Shown: piece after piece, positions 50,322-59,109 of the stretch
How positions within the stretch are numbered: position 1 is the first letter of the stretch
How the letters are laid out: the number at the start of each line of letters is the position of its first letter
Assembly: GCA_022823305.1 (NCBI GenBank)
Contig: JAJDXK010000033.1
Location: 62,001-126,000 of the forward strand
Direction of reading: 5' to 3'
Source of the DNA: Alphaproteobacteria bacterium
GTDB lineage: Bacteria > Pseudomonadota > Alphaproteobacteria > UBA828
Length of the DNA stretch: 64,000 bases
The notes under the pieces: generated by a model
The model's database searches: none
Told to the model about the DNA's origin: nothing
What the model saw: the letters and a program-made list of their open reading frames with translations, nothing else
Translations under genes and position numbers: made by a program

Positions 50322-51358
50322 CGCTCTTGCGAGCCCCGCAGCTATCGCTGCTTCGAGACCGCCGCACGCGGGCCGTGATCGGCTGGCTCATCCTGCTCGC
50401 CTTCCTCGGCATCCTCTGGGCGACGGTCGACAACAACTATCACCTGCGCCTGCTGGTGGGGGCGGGCACGGCGATGATCGCGGTCATCCCCTTCGGGCTG
50501 CTCATGGGCCACATGGGCTACCTCGCCATGGGGCAGGGCGGCTTTGTCGGCGTCGGCGCCTACGTGGTGGGCGTGCTTACGGTGCAGCAGTTCGAGTTCG
50601 ACTTCTGGGCCGCGCTGCCCTGCGCCATCATCATCACCTGCGCGCTCGCTTATCTGCTGAGCTATCCGCTGTTCCGGCTGCGCGGCTACCACTTCGCCAT
50701 CGGCACCCTCGCCGTCGGCCAACTGCTTTACATCATGTTCGACAGCTGGGAGTGGTTCACCGGCGGCCCGCACGGCACCGCCGGCATCGCGCGGCCCGCG
50801 CTCGGCGACTACGCCTTCGTCACCAATGCGCGCTTCCTCATCGTGGTGCTCTTCTTCCTCGTGATAGCGGCGTTCTCCTCGTGGTGGCTCGCGCGCGGCC
50901 ACGTGGGGCGCGCCTTGAGCGCGATCCGCCAGGACGAGGACCTTGCGGCTGCGCGCGGCCTCGACGTCTTCCGCTACAAGCAGCTCGTCTTCGTCTTTGC
51001 CGCCGGCTTCGCCGCGCTGTCCGGCGCGCTCTACGCCTCCATGCAGATCGCCATCGACCCGAGCTCGTTCACCATCTGGAGCTCTTTCCAGTATGTGATC
51101 TACGTCATCATCGGCGGCTCCGGCACGCTGCTGGGGCCTGCCATCGGGGTCGTCTTCCTGGTGGTTCTCGATCAGTTCATCCAGGATTTCGGCAAGTGGA
51201 ACCAGATCGTTCTCGGCGGCCTGATCGTGTTCACGGTGCTGTTCTTTCGCGGCGGGCTCTGGGGCGGCGCCAATCTGCTCTGGCGCTTCGTCCTCGACTC
51301 CGCCGGCATCAGGCAGAGAGTGGCCGAGGCGCTCGGCGCCGCACCGAGGGGGCAATAG
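50318..51358 (+). CDS. livM: Branched-chain amino-acid-type ABC transporter permease LivM
   Basis: This 346-residue permease pairs with LivH. Hydrophobic segments begin at about residue 20. AMIAVIPFGLLMGHMGYLAMGQGGFVGVGAYVVGVL, VGRALSAIRQDEDLAAARGLDVFRYKQLVFVFAAGFAALSGALYA (cytoplasmic coupling loop) and IIGGSGTLLGPAIGVVFLVVLDQF are family-typical. Its ATG overlaps livH and it ends 6 bp before livG. Confidence 0.93.
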   Translation: MTLLRAPQLSLLRDRRTRAVIGWLILLAFLGILWATVDNNYHLRLLVGAGTAMIAVIPFGLLMGHMGYLAMGQGGFVGVGAYVVGVLTVQQFEFDFWAALPCAIIITCALAYLLSYPLFRLRGYHFAIGTLAVGQLLYIMFDSWEWFTGGPHGTAGIARPALGDYAFVTNARFLIVVLFFLVIAAFSSWWLARGHVGRALSAIRQDEDLAAARGLDVFRYKQLVFVFAAGFAALSGALYASMQIAIDPSSFTIWSSFQYVIYVIIGGSGTLLGPAIGVVFLVVLDQFIQDFGKWNQIVLGGLIVFTVLFFRGGLWGGANLLWRFVLDSAGIRQRVAEALGAAPRGQ

Positions 51359-51364
51359 CGGCCG

Positions 51365-52114
51365 ATGGACGCCATCCTCGAGGTCCGCAACCTGAGCAAG
51401 CGCTTCGGCGGCGTCGAAGCCGTGCGCGACGTGAGCTTCGACGTGCCGCGCGGGGCGCTGGTCGGCCTGATCGGGCCCAACGGCGCCGGCAAGACCACCT
51501 TCGTCAACCTCGTGACCAAGCACGCGGCGCCCGACACGGGCACGGTGACCCTTGACTCGAAGCCGATCCACCGCCTGCCGTCCTACAGGGTCGCGCGCAG
51601 CGGCCTCAGCCGCACCTACCAGAAGAACCGTCTCTTCACGGAGGAGTCGGTGGAGGAGAACATCAGGACCGCAATGATCTGGGGTGGGCGGCACGGCGGC
51701 CGCGACCTCAGCTACCCCGGCTGCATCGGCGACGAGGACGCGCGCTGCGATGCGCTGCTTGAATTTTTCGAGCTGGAGGCCGTGCGCGGCGATCTGCCCA
51801 CCGATCTCAGCCACCTGCTGCGCCGGCGCGCCGAGATTGCTCAGGCGCTGGCGCTCGGCCCCAAGGTCCTCCTGCTCGACGAGCCATTCGCCGGCTTCAG
51901 CCGGGAGGAGTCCTTCGATCTGATCGAGCACCTGCGCGAATGCCAGCGGGGCGGGCTCACCACGCTCCTGATCGACCACAACATGGAAGTGGTCATGGAT
52001 GTCTGCGAATACCTGTTCGTCATGCATCACGGCGCGCTGCTGGTCTCGGGAACGCCTGACGAAATCCGCTCCAACGAGCAGGTGGTCAGCATCTATCTCG
52101 GCGGCGAGCACTGA
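51365..52114 (+). CDS. livG: Branched-chain amino-acid-type ABC transporter ATPase LivG with degenerate signature motif
   Basis: This 249-residue ATPase has a normal Walker A (GPNGAGKT, 37-44), the LivG-type inserted region (SGLSRTYQKNRLFTEESVEENIRTAM), Walker B with catalytic Glu (LLLDEPFAG, D172/E173) and the switch His in TTLLIDHNMEVVMDV. The ABC signature is altered. Where LivG usually has a LSYGQQ-like motif, residues 148-153 read LSHLLR, losing the Gly and Gln. The site formed by this signature may not hydrolyse ATP, leaving one active site with LivF. Confidence 0.92.
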   Translation: MDAILEVRNLSKRFGGVEAVRDVSFDVPRGALVGLIGPNGAGKTTFVNLVTKHAAPDTGTVTLDSKPIHRLPSYRVARSGLSRTYQKNRLFTEESVEENIRTAMIWGGRHGGRDLSYPGCIGDEDARCDALLEFFELEAVRGDLPTDLSHLLRRRAEIAQALALGPKVLLLDEPFAGFSREESFDLIEHLRECQRGGLTTLLIDHNMEVVMDVCEYLFVMHHGALLVSGTPDEIRSNEQVVSIYLGGEH

Positions 52115-52115
52115 G

Positions 52116-52823
52116 ATGCTGGAGATCGACGACCTGACGCTGGCCTACGGGGTGAACCGCGTGGTGCGCGGTTTCAACCTTTCGGTCGGTCAGGGCGAGG
52201 TCTGCGCGCTGCTCGGCCCCAACGGGGCGGGCAAGACGTCGGTCCTGCGCGCGATCAGCGGCCTCATGCGTCCGCTCACGGGAGACATCAATTTCGAAGG
52301 GAAATCGCTCCTCAGGCGGTCGCCGGACCGGATCGTGCTGGATGGCATCGCCCACGTTCCCGAGGGGAGGCGCATCTTTCCGGAGATGAGCGTGCTCGAC
52401 AATCTTCTGGTCGGCGCAACCGTTCACATCCGCGAGCGGGCGAAGACGCGGGAGCTGATCGAGCGGAACTACGCGATGTTCCCCATCCTCCAGGAGCGCG
52501 CCCGGCAGGCAGGCGGCACGCTCTCCGGCGGCGAGCAGCAGCAGCTTACGATCGCGCGCGGGCTGATGGCGCAGCCCCGGCTGCTCATGGTGGACGAGCC
52601 GACGCTCGGGCTCGCGCCCGCCATCATCAACACGCTCGTCGACACCTTCCGCGCGCTCAAGTCCCTGGGCCTCACCATCATCGTCGCCGAGCAAAATGCC
52701 GAGTTCGCACTACGGGTGGCCGATAACGGGACCGTCATCTCCGGCGGCGAGGTGAGCTTCAGCGGCACCGTGGACGCGCTCAGGGATTCGGAGCGGCTGC
52801 GCCGCGCGTATCTTGGCGCCTGA
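52116..52823 (+). CDS. livF: Branched-chain amino-acid-type ABC transporter ATPase LivF
   Basis: This 235-residue ATPase has canonical motifs: Walker A GPNGAGKT (34-41), GIAHVPEGRRIFPEMSVLDNLLVGA, signature TLSGGEQQQLTIARGL and Walker B LLMVDEPTLGLAP. It starts one base after livG. Its intact signature contrasts with LivG, as in asymmetric ABC ATPase pairs. The longer open frame to the left overlaps livG and is not used. Confidence 0.94.
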   Translation: MLEIDDLTLAYGVNRVVRGFNLSVGQGEVCALLGPNGAGKTSVLRAISGLMRPLTGDINFEGKSLLRRSPDRIVLDGIAHVPEGRRIFPEMSVLDNLLVGATVHIRERAKTRELIERNYAMFPILQERARQAGGTLSGGEQQQLTIARGLMAQPRLLMVDEPTLGLAPAIINTLVDTFRALKSLGLTIIVAEQNAEFALRVADNGTVISGGEVSFSGTVDALRDSERLRRAYLGA

Positions 52824-52858
52824 TCGGATCGCGGGGTGCAAACGAGGAGGGTCGTGTC

Positions 52859-53632
52859 ATGGGCTTCGTGAAAACGCCTGAGGAGGTGAAGCGCATCGAG
52901 GCAGTGATGAAGCGGCCACGCTTCGTCGGTGCCGAGATGCTGATGATCGATTTCCTCACGCGGCCGGAGATCGTGGCCGAGGTCCTGCCGCCGGGGCTGG
53001 AGCCCGTGGCGGAGCCGCTGGTGATCGCCATGGTGGGCCGCTGGCGCTCCAACTGCGTCGCTGACTTTACCGGCGGCGCCATCTACGTCATGGCCCGGCA
53101 CGGGGAGATCGAGGCGCCCTACGTGCTCGCGATGTTCATGGATCAGGACCACGCGATCATCTTCGGGCGCGATCTCTTCGGCGAGCCCAAGAAGCAGGCC
53201 ACGACGCGCCTGCAGCGCCGCGGCGATGCCATGCACGGCTATGTCGAGCGGCTCGGCACGCGCGTGATCGAGATCGAGGCGACGCTGCCGAACGAGCGCG
53301 GGCCCAGCCACGAGACGGGCGCCAACTTCAACATCAAGGCTCTGCCGTCCTGCACCGGAACAGGTCTCGAGGACGACCCCGTCCTCACGCTCGCCGAGTT
53401 CGACAACCACCTGACTGTGCGGCGGGAGGGGACCGGCACGCTCGCACTCCGCTCGACCGTCCACGATCCGCTAGCCGACATCGAGGTCTGCGAGGTGCGC
53501 GGGGCCTCCTACATCGAGGGCGACCTGCTCTCCACCTGCCGCCCGCTCGCGCGGCTCCCGGCAGATGAATTCGTGCCCTACCTCTACGGCCGGCTCGACG
53601 ATTGGTCCGCGCTGGACACGGAAAACGGCTAG
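52859..53632 (+). CDS. Acetoacetate decarboxylase-family protein 1
   Basis: This 257-residue protein belongs to the acetoacetate decarboxylase (ADC) superfamily, whose active enzymes use a Schiff-base Lys to decarboxylate beta-keto acids. The motif region reads IIFGRDLFGEPKKQATTRLQRRGD, with two consecutive Lys as in ADC (GxPKK). LAMFMDQDHA and the AALTLRST-like C-terminal strand also fit. GAGGAGG precedes the ATG. It is 35 bp after livF and 24 bp before a second family member, so both are probably transcribed with the transporter. Substrate unknown; not all family members decarboxylate. Confidence 0.83.
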   Translation: MGFVKTPEEVKRIEAVMKRPRFVGAEMLMIDFLTRPEIVAEVLPPGLEPVAEPLVIAMVGRWRSNCVADFTGGAIYVMARHGEIEAPYVLAMFMDQDHAIIFGRDLFGEPKKQATTRLQRRGDAMHGYVERLGTRVIEIEATLPNERGPSHETGANFNIKALPSCTGTGLEDDPVLTLAEFDNHLTVRREGTGTLALRSTVHDPLADIEVCEVRGASYIEGDLLSTCRPLARLPADEFVPYLYGRLDDWSALDTENG

Positions 53633-53656
53633 GCCCGAGCGCGAGGGAAACCCGCC

Positions 53657-54445
53657 ATGGACATCGAGAGCTTCAAGCGCCACTTCAGCATGCCGCTGGG
53701 CGGCCCGATGTATGCCGCACCCCCCTATCCCTTCCGCGGCGTGCAGGACCTGATGATCCGCTACGAGGCCGACGGTGCGGCGGTGAGCGAACTGTTGCCG
53801 CCCCATGTCGAGCCCGCCGACGATCCCGCGATCTGCACCGCGTGGGCGCGCTGGATCCCCTTCTCGGCCTTCGGCCCCTATCACGAGGCCTTCGTCATGG
53901 TCGACGTTATGCTCCATGGCACGCGCTACATGTATCAGCCGTCGATCCTGGTGGATAACGACATTCCCCTCGGCGCCGGCCGCGAAATCTGGGGCTATGC
54001 CAAGAAGATCGCGGTGATCGAGCACAACTGGGGCGGCGATGACATGCCCTACATGGAGCAGCTCCTGCTCACGGTGGAGCGGCCGCGCGGGCAGCGCCTG
54101 ATGACCGCCTCGATGGTATGCGACCGCAAGGCCTCGCCCGACGAGCTGGCCGAATCGCCGGTGCTCTCCTACCGCCACATCCCGAGCGCGGAGACGGCCG
54201 AGCGGCCGAGCGTCTCCGAGCTGGTGCGCCTCGATGTCACCGGCGCGCTGCGCAAGAGCGCCGACGGCAGCCCCGAGCTCTACGCGGGCCGCGCCGCGCT
54301 CACGCTCGCGAGCACCGCCGCCGACTCATGGCATCAGCTGGCGCCCGTGCGCATCCTGGGGGGCTTCTTCGCCGTCGTGGACTTCGACCTCGACTTCGGC
54401 CGCGTGGTGCACGACTACCTCAAGGACGCCGCGGTCTGGGGCTAG
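53657..54445 (+). CDS. Acetoacetate decarboxylase-family protein 2
   Basis: This 262-residue ADC-family protein carries the clearest signature of the two, DIPLGAGREIWGYAKKIAVIE, where AKK replaces the usual PKK but keeps both lysines. Upstream PFSAFGPYHEAFVMVDVMLHG and YMYQPSILVDND, and C-terminal LASTAADSWHQLAPVRILGGFFAVVDFDL, match family patterns. Two adjacent paralogues may form a heteromer or act on successive keto acids. Its TAG shares bases with the TAG of the convergent CMD gene (4-bp overlap). Confidence 0.86.
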   Translation: MDIESFKRHFSMPLGGPMYAAPPYPFRGVQDLMIRYEADGAAVSELLPPHVEPADDPAICTAWARWIPFSAFGPYHEAFVMVDVMLHGTRYMYQPSILVDNDIPLGAGREIWGYAKKIAVIEHNWGGDDMPYMEQLLLTVERPRGQRLMTASMVCDRKASPDELAESPVLSYRHIPSAETAERPSVSELVRLDVTGALRKSADGSPELYAGRAALTLASTAADSWHQLAPVRILGGFFAVVDFDLDFGRVVHDYLKDAAVWG

Positions 54446-54996
54446 GCATTGCCCTCCGGGCCGATGGGGCAGCGTGTCTCTTCGAGCTGGAGCATCGCCA
54501 GCATCCGGCCGAAGCCGATGTACTGGCCGATCATCATCATGAGTTCGAGGGTCTCGGCCTGCGAGAAGTGCTGACGTAACGCGCGCATCGCCCCATCGTC
54601 GAAGCCATGGTGGTCGAGCGCCATCTGCTCCGCGAGCGCAAGCGCGGCGCGTTCCCGCGGTGAAAACTCCGAGTGGATCGAGTCGTCGACCCCGACCGCA
54701 GCCTCCTGCTCGCTCACGTCGTCCGGCGCGAGCCGAGCGGCCTTGCAGGTCTTGCAGCCGTTGAGAGTTGCGATACGCAGCCGCACCAACTCCTTGATGC
54801 GGCTATCGAGAAGGCTTCCCGGCTCGCTCGCGTGGAAGGGATAGTAGAAGGCGAGATAGCGCTCCAGGATGTCGGGGTGCGCCGCGAAGGCGCGCGCGCA
54901 ATGGCGCGTCGACCAGTCCTCCGCACCAGCACCGTCGTACATGGTCTTGAGGAAGGGCGGCAGGTCTTGCGGATCGGCGAGAGGCACTCTGGACAT
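54442..54996 (-). CDS. Carboxymuconolactone decarboxylase-family protein
   Basis: This 184-residue CMD/AhpD-like protein has KELVRLRIATLNGCKTCKAARL, with a CxxC motif but without the SH that follows it in AhpD proteins. C-terminal helices are SPRERAALALAEQMALD and ETLELMMMIGQYIGFGRMLAML. The function is unassigned; CxxC members often have peroxidase or disulfide activity. It is monocistronic and leftward, ends overlapping the ADC 2 stop, and has its own promoter. Confidence 0.85.
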   Translation of the reverse strand: MSRVPLADPQDLPPFLKTMYDGAGAEDWSTRHCARAFAAHPDILERYLAFYYPFHASEPGSLLDSRIKELVRLRIATLNGCKTCKAARLAPDDVSEQEAAVGVDDSIHSEFSPRERAALALAEQMALDHHGFDDGAMRALRQHFSQAETLELMMMIGQYIGFGRMLAMLQLEETRCPIGPEGNA

Positions 54997-55038
54997 GGCC
55001 GGCAGCTCCGATTGTCAGGCGATTGCCGTTTCGGAACA

Positions 55039-55066
55039 GGTATATGACCGGGGCGTACTCGGTCAA
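55039..55066 (-). promoter_or_regulatory. Promoter of the CMD-family gene
   Basis: On the minus strand, TTGACC (55066-55061) and TATACC (55044-55039) are 16 bp apart, with an expected start about 35 nt before the ATG at 54996. Confidence 0.5.
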
Positions 55067-55265
55067 CGCCGCCCGTGAACCGACGAGCTCGTCGGATGAT
55101 CTCGCCCTGTCGGGGGCATTGAGCCCTGACGGGGCTCCGGAGCCTCGGAGAGGTGCGCGCACGATGCGGGCCTCGACCGTATTCCCCGATACGCTTTTCG
55201 GCCCGCTCCTGGCGGATCGAACGCCTGGGCGCGACGCAGGCCGTGACCATGGCGAGAAAGGCGGG

Positions 55266-56540
55266 CTAGCAGCCAAGCCCCTGCGACATCTGGGCATAGC
55301 TGGTAAGAGGGACCGCGCACATCCGGTTCCAGTCCGCCTTGTCGATGACCGTCCGGTTCAACAGCTCGATCATCTCGTCGAACTTCCGGAGCGCGGCGCA
55401 ACCCACCGCCTCGGGCGCGGCTGCCCTGCGGTGTTCGGGCCAGGCCTGTTCACGCGCGTAGCGCCAGAACCCGCTGTCGTACCTGGAGCCGCAGGAATAG
55501 TGCCAGCCGACGAACAGGCCGTAGCTGAGCATGTTGTTGATGAGGAAGCGATTGACCACCGGCGCGTCGCGCTCGAGGTGCTCGGCCGAACGGTTGAGAC
55601 GAATGTGAAGAATCATCCCGATCTGCAACTGGGCGGAGACGATCGCCGTTGCCTCGAGCGGCTCCATGAAGGCCGCCGCATTGCCGATGCGGGCCACCGC
55701 GCCGTCGAATATCCGGCGGCTGACGAAATTGGGAAACGGGATGACGGCGCGTTGCTCGAATTCCGATACGCCATCGGCCTCGAGGAATGCGTCGAAGTCC
55801 GATTCGATTTCGGCAAGGCTGGATACATCGCGATTGAAGATGTAGCCGTAGGACGTGTGTACCGTCAGCGGAATGACGAATATCCAACCGTGCGGACGCG
55901 CAACCGCACGGGTATAGGTGTGTTGCAGAACCGGCCCGTCATTCTCTTCCTCGATGATTGCCGGACAGCGGCGGATGACGGCCGTATTGGTGGGGATGAA
56001 GGAAATGTCGATGTGCCGGTCGGGGTGGAGTTCCCTGGGAAACCCGCGGGCATCGAAGACCAGGTCGTAGCGTTCCGGCGCCCTGCCCTCGCACTCCACC
56101 AGGGCGCCGCCTTCCACCCTGGCGATGTCGAGCACCTTCGCGTCGATGTGGCGCGCGCGCGTGCTTTCGTGCAGCAGGTCCGCCATCACGTCGGCGGACA
56201 GGTGGTAGGCGTAGGACACCTGCTGCGGCGTGAAGTAGTGGGTGAAGTCCCGGTTGCGCCGACCCCATCCTTCGAATGCAACACCGTACTTGCGCGTTCC
56301 GTTCAAGCGCCGCTGAACGGTTTCGTGGGGCAGATCGGTCAGTTTCTGCAGTTCCTGAACCAGGCTCGGCCAACTGCCTTCGCCCACGCCGATGACCGGG
56401 ATGCGCGAGTCATAGATGTGGTGCAGCTCGTGGTCGCTGTCGGGGTGAAGCCGCGTGACGCTGGCGGCCGCCAGGGACCCTGCGGTTCCCCGCCCGACAA
56501 CCGCGATCTTCCTCAAGGACTTGCTGCCCGGCTGTATCAC
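55266..56540 (-). CDS. Tryptophan-halogenase-like flavoprotein
   Basis: The 424-residue protein matches the flavin-dependent tryptophan halogenase family: FAD motif IAVVGRGTAGSLAAA (about 12-26, GRGTAG in place of GGGTAG), PVIGVGEGSWPSL and NGTRKYGVAFEGWG, whose Lys84 aligns with the catalytic Lys of these enzymes. The WxWxIP signature is partly kept as HGWIFVIPL. C-terminal RIGNAAAFMEPLEATAIVSAQLQIG binds FAD in relatives. It may halogenate or oxidise an indole or peptide; many family members remain untested. It is the last gene of a leftward unit with an outer-membrane barrel and a LolA-like protein. Confidence 0.82.
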   Translation of the reverse strand: MIQPGSKSLRKIAVVGRGTAGSLAAASVTRLHPDSDHELHHIYDSRIPVIGVGEGSWPSLVQELQKLTDLPHETVQRRLNGTRKYGVAFEGWGRRNRDFTHYFTPQQVSYAYHLSADVMADLLHESTRARHIDAKVLDIARVEGGALVECEGRAPERYDLVFDARGFPRELHPDRHIDISFIPTNTAVIRRCPAIIEEENDGPVLQHTYTRAVARPHGWIFVIPLTVHTSYGYIFNRDVSSLAEIESDFDAFLEADGVSEFEQRAVIPFPNFVSRRIFDGAVARIGNAAAFMEPLEATAIVSAQLQIGMILHIRLNRSAEHLERDAPVVNRFLINNMLSYGLFVGWHYSCGSRYDSGFWRYAREQAWPEHRRAAAPEAVGCAALRKFDEMIELLNRTVIDKADWNRMCAVPLTSYAQMSQGLGC

Positions 56541-56564
56541 GCCGCATCACCCCCGCGGGCGCCA

Positions 56565-57794
56565 TCAGAAGCTGTACGTGAGGCCCGCGCCCAGGAAACT
56601 GTCGCGCCGCCCATCGTAGGTCAAATCCTGCGGGTCCGCGCTCAGGTTCGCGATCCCTTCCAGGCGCATCGACCAGCTACCCGACAGGCGGCGCTTCAGC
56701 TCCAGATTCAACGCACGATAGTCATGGCGGAGGTCGGCCAGGAGGCCGGCCAGGAGCTGGGTGTCCTCCACGTCGTTGAACGCGACCGATCCCGCGACAA
56801 AGAGGTCGTTCGCCCACGCGCTCGTGGAACGGCGTCCGCGGCCGTCGTAGAGCGACTCGGCGAGGAAAGTCAGGTCCGCCCGGGAGTCGAACAGCGCGTA
56901 GAAGGTGCGTTCCATGCCGAAGATGACGGCGCCGTAATTCTCCTCCTGGCCCAGGAGGTTGCGCGCGCCGCTGCGGTGAATTGCTTCCAGCTTGTAGAGC
57001 CAGGGCTCGGTCGTGAGCTGCGCGTCGATTCCGAATTGCCGGATCTGCTCGTAGTAGGGGATCAGGCGCGCGTCGCTTGTCGGCGTCGGTCCGGATTGCA
57101 GGCCGATGAGAAACGAGGGTTCTCGGCTCGTTCCGACAAAGGCACTGAGGCCGAAATCGACCAGGTCCACGGCATGGCTGTAGCGAAGCGCAAAATCCAC
57201 GTGGTGCTCTTCGGCGGCACTCTCGTACTGGGCGTCCTCGTCGATCAGGAGGGCCGATCGCTGGCGCCCGGTACGCCCCGGAAACGTGCGCTTGCGATGA
57301 TAGGGCAGGACAAATGCCTCAGCGATACCCCAGTCGCCGGAAATCGTCAGGTGCGCCATGGGCTGGCCCAGCTTGGGTCGATTGCGCGGGTGCTCGACCA
57401 GGTCCACCTGATTGACGATATCCACGAGGTTGTGCAGCTCGGCCACGCCCCAGAAAACGCGGTCAAATCCCAGCCGAAGCTCCCAGAAATCCTCGCCCCA
57501 GTCTCCATACGTCAACAGGTAGGCCTCGCGCAGATCCGCGTGTGTGCGCTGCGAATCGGCGCTGTCGTATCGATAGAAGGGGGTGAAGGTGAAGCTCGTT
57601 GCTTCCCCGGGCTCCCCGTAGAGCGTCGGCTGGGCGACCAGCCCGGCGGTGCCCGAACGCTGGCCCGGGAAGGCAGGCGATTCCGGATACCATCGCCCTT
57701 CGAGGCTCAGGTCGCCGGAAAATTCAAGATCCTGCGCCTGGGCACCTGCGGCGGCGATGAGCACGAGGGCCGCAATGGCGCCGCCGAATCGCAT
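56565..57794 (-). CDS. Predicted outer-membrane beta-barrel protein
   Basis: The 409-residue protein has a signal peptide (MRFGGAIAALVLIAAAGAQA) and alternating polar/hydrophobic strands rich in aromatic residues (LSLEGRWYPE, SFTFTPFYRYDS, YLLTYGDWGEDFWELRLGF, AEAFVLPYHRKRTF), and ends GAGLTYSF with a C-terminal Phe, the usual outer-membrane insertion signal. I do not recognise a named porin family with confidence; it resembles the barrel proteins that accompany PF17131-type proteins. It overlaps the LolA-like gene by one base and lies 24 bp before the halogenase-like gene. Confidence 0.72.
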   Translation of the reverse strand: MRFGGAIAALVLIAAAGAQAQDLEFSGDLSLEGRWYPESPAFPGQRSGTAGLVAQPTLYGEPGEATSFTFTPFYRYDSADSQRTHADLREAYLLTYGDWGEDFWELRLGFDRVFWGVAELHNLVDIVNQVDLVEHPRNRPKLGQPMAHLTISGDWGIAEAFVLPYHRKRTFPGRTGRQRSALLIDEDAQYESAAEEHHVDFALRYSHAVDLVDFGLSAFVGTSREPSFLIGLQSGPTPTSDARLIPYYEQIRQFGIDAQLTTEPWLYKLEAIHRSGARNLLGQEENYGAVIFGMERTFYALFDSRADLTFLAESLYDGRGRRSTSAWANDLFVAGSVAFNDVEDTQLLAGLLADLRHDYRALNLELKRRLSGSWSMRLEGIANLSADPQDLTYDGRRDSFLGAGLTYSF

Positions 57795-58690
57795 CAGCGC
57801 ACGCGTCGAAGGGCCGTCTGGGTGAATTCGCCGTCTTCAAGATTGTTGCGGAACTGGAAATCGCTCCATTTGAGCACCGTGCTCGCGCCGGTCAGGTGAT
57901 TCACCATCGTCTGCTCCCCTGCCCGCCAGTACCGATCCAGATATTGCCGATAGTCCGCAAGAGTGAGCGTCTTCAGGTGCGAGCCCTTGCGGTCGTAAAG
58001 CTCCATCTTCCAGGTGCGAAGCTCCGCCGCGTCTTGCCAAACGACTTTGCGGCTGTACCCGGACTTCTTGTCCAGAGGAACTTGCTCGATCACCGTACAC
58101 GTGAGTTCGCCGCAGGGCTCATCGCGAAGATACTTGTAGGTGTATTCCTCCACCTCCAGAGCGCTCATGTCTTCGTATGAAAACTCGCTTCCCATGAACG
58201 ATCCGGAACGCTTCGCGGCGTTGATGCGCTTCACCCTTTTCAGGGCCGGCAGATAGAGCCACTGGTCGTCCTGAGCGTTGATGTGAGCGTGGGTCAGGAG
58301 GGCGGTTCCCCGCACGTCTCTCGGCTGATCGAACACGAACAGGCTCTTGTCGCCATCCTCCGGCACTTCCAGCACCTTGAAGCGCATCTGACGGACGCTC
58401 TCCCGACCTTGCCGGTCGCGCAGCACCATGGTCATTTCAGCGGTGAAATCCCTGAACCCGTCGTCGCGGGCGCTTGCTTCAAGCGCAATTCTCAGGCCCT
58501 TGTCCTCCGGTGTTTCTTCCTGGGCAAGAGCCTGTGCAATTGGCAAGCAGAAGCACACCAGCGCCAGAACCAGGGCAGCGAACCAAACGCCCTGGAGGCA
58601 TGAGAAACGCGTGGACCAGATCTGGCCGATTAACCATCTTTTGGCGATTTCGTGGTCAGGGAACATCCGCACGGGTCCCGTGATGAACAT
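57794..58690 (-). CDS. LolA-like outer-membrane lipoprotein-sorting-type protein (PF17131 type)
   Basis: This 298-residue protein has a membrane/signal segment (about 35-57, GVWFAALVLALVCFCLPIAQALA) and a LolA-like periplasmic domain with DFTAEMTMVLRDRQGRESVRQMRFKVLE, KSLFVFDQPRDVRGTALLTH, DQWLYLPALKRVKRINAAKRSGSFMGSEFSYEDM and VLKWSDFQFRNNL. This is the PF17131 pattern, found beside MMPL/RND exporters and barrel proteins. No MMPL gene is present here. It is the first gene of the leftward unit; the ATG at 58690 gives an unusually long N-region, so a later start is possible. Confidence 0.82.
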   Translation of the reverse strand: MFITGPVRMFPDHEIAKRWLIGQIWSTRFSCLQGVWFAALVLALVCFCLPIAQALAQEETPEDKGLRIALEASARDDGFRDFTAEMTMVLRDRQGRESVRQMRFKVLEVPEDGDKSLFVFDQPRDVRGTALLTHAHINAQDDQWLYLPALKRVKRINAAKRSGSFMGSEFSYEDMSALEVEEYTYKYLRDEPCGELTCTVIEQVPLDKKSGYSRKVVWQDAAELRTWKMELYDRKGSHLKTLTLADYRQYLDRYWRAGEQTMVNHLTGASTVLKWSDFQFRNNLEDGEFTQTALRRVR

Positions 58691-59109
58691 GTCGCATTGT
58701 ACCGTGAGTCACCGGAAAGGGTGAAGTCCCGGACGTGCTGAACGTTTCAGAAGGGGTGCGTCTTCCGCGGAGGATTCGCGACACGATGCGGGTGATTGCC
58801 GGCGTCGATACGCCCGCACCGGGTCGTTTCCGCACTGATCGGCGGCCACGAGGCACCCGGCCGTCAAGGCGGTCGAGCTCGATATCCTGCGCCCGGCGCG
58901 CCGGCGCCGCCGGATGGAAACCCTGAGAAGGGGGCTGGATCAGAACTGCACGGCTGAAAACGGTCTCGACCGCAAGCCCTCAGCCGATGCAAAGCAAGCC
59001 AGCTTTTCCAGTACTTTGAGGACTTGACCTTTCCCGGTTGAGATTGTATCTGATTTTCTAAAGCGTTACGCAAACTGACTGAGATTTTCTTTATGCTTGC
59101 TTGATCTCT
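58691..59109. other. 419-bp divergent gap before the export operon
   Basis: The gap separates the leftward LolA-like unit and the rightward NHLM-type unit. Its right part (about 58990-59100) is distinctly A/T-rich for this genome and holds the probable promoter at 59024-59052. No precursor peptide gene with a recognisable leader (nitrile hydratase-type, Nif11 or double-Gly) was found. A 63-codon Arg-rich frame at 58735-58926 is not credible as one. Confidence 0.4.
59024..59052 (+). promoter_or_regulatory. Promoter of the NHLM-type export operon
   Basis: TTGACC (59024-59029) and TATCTG (59047-59052) are 17 bp apart in an A/T-rich stretch. The -35 box is good and the -10 box weak. Confidence 0.4.

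Noticed and set aside
58735-58926. 63-codon plus-strand frame before the export operon, considered as a precursor peptide
   Set aside because: It is Arg/Pro-rich without a double-Gly, Nif11 or nitrile-hydratase leader and has no ribosome-binding site.
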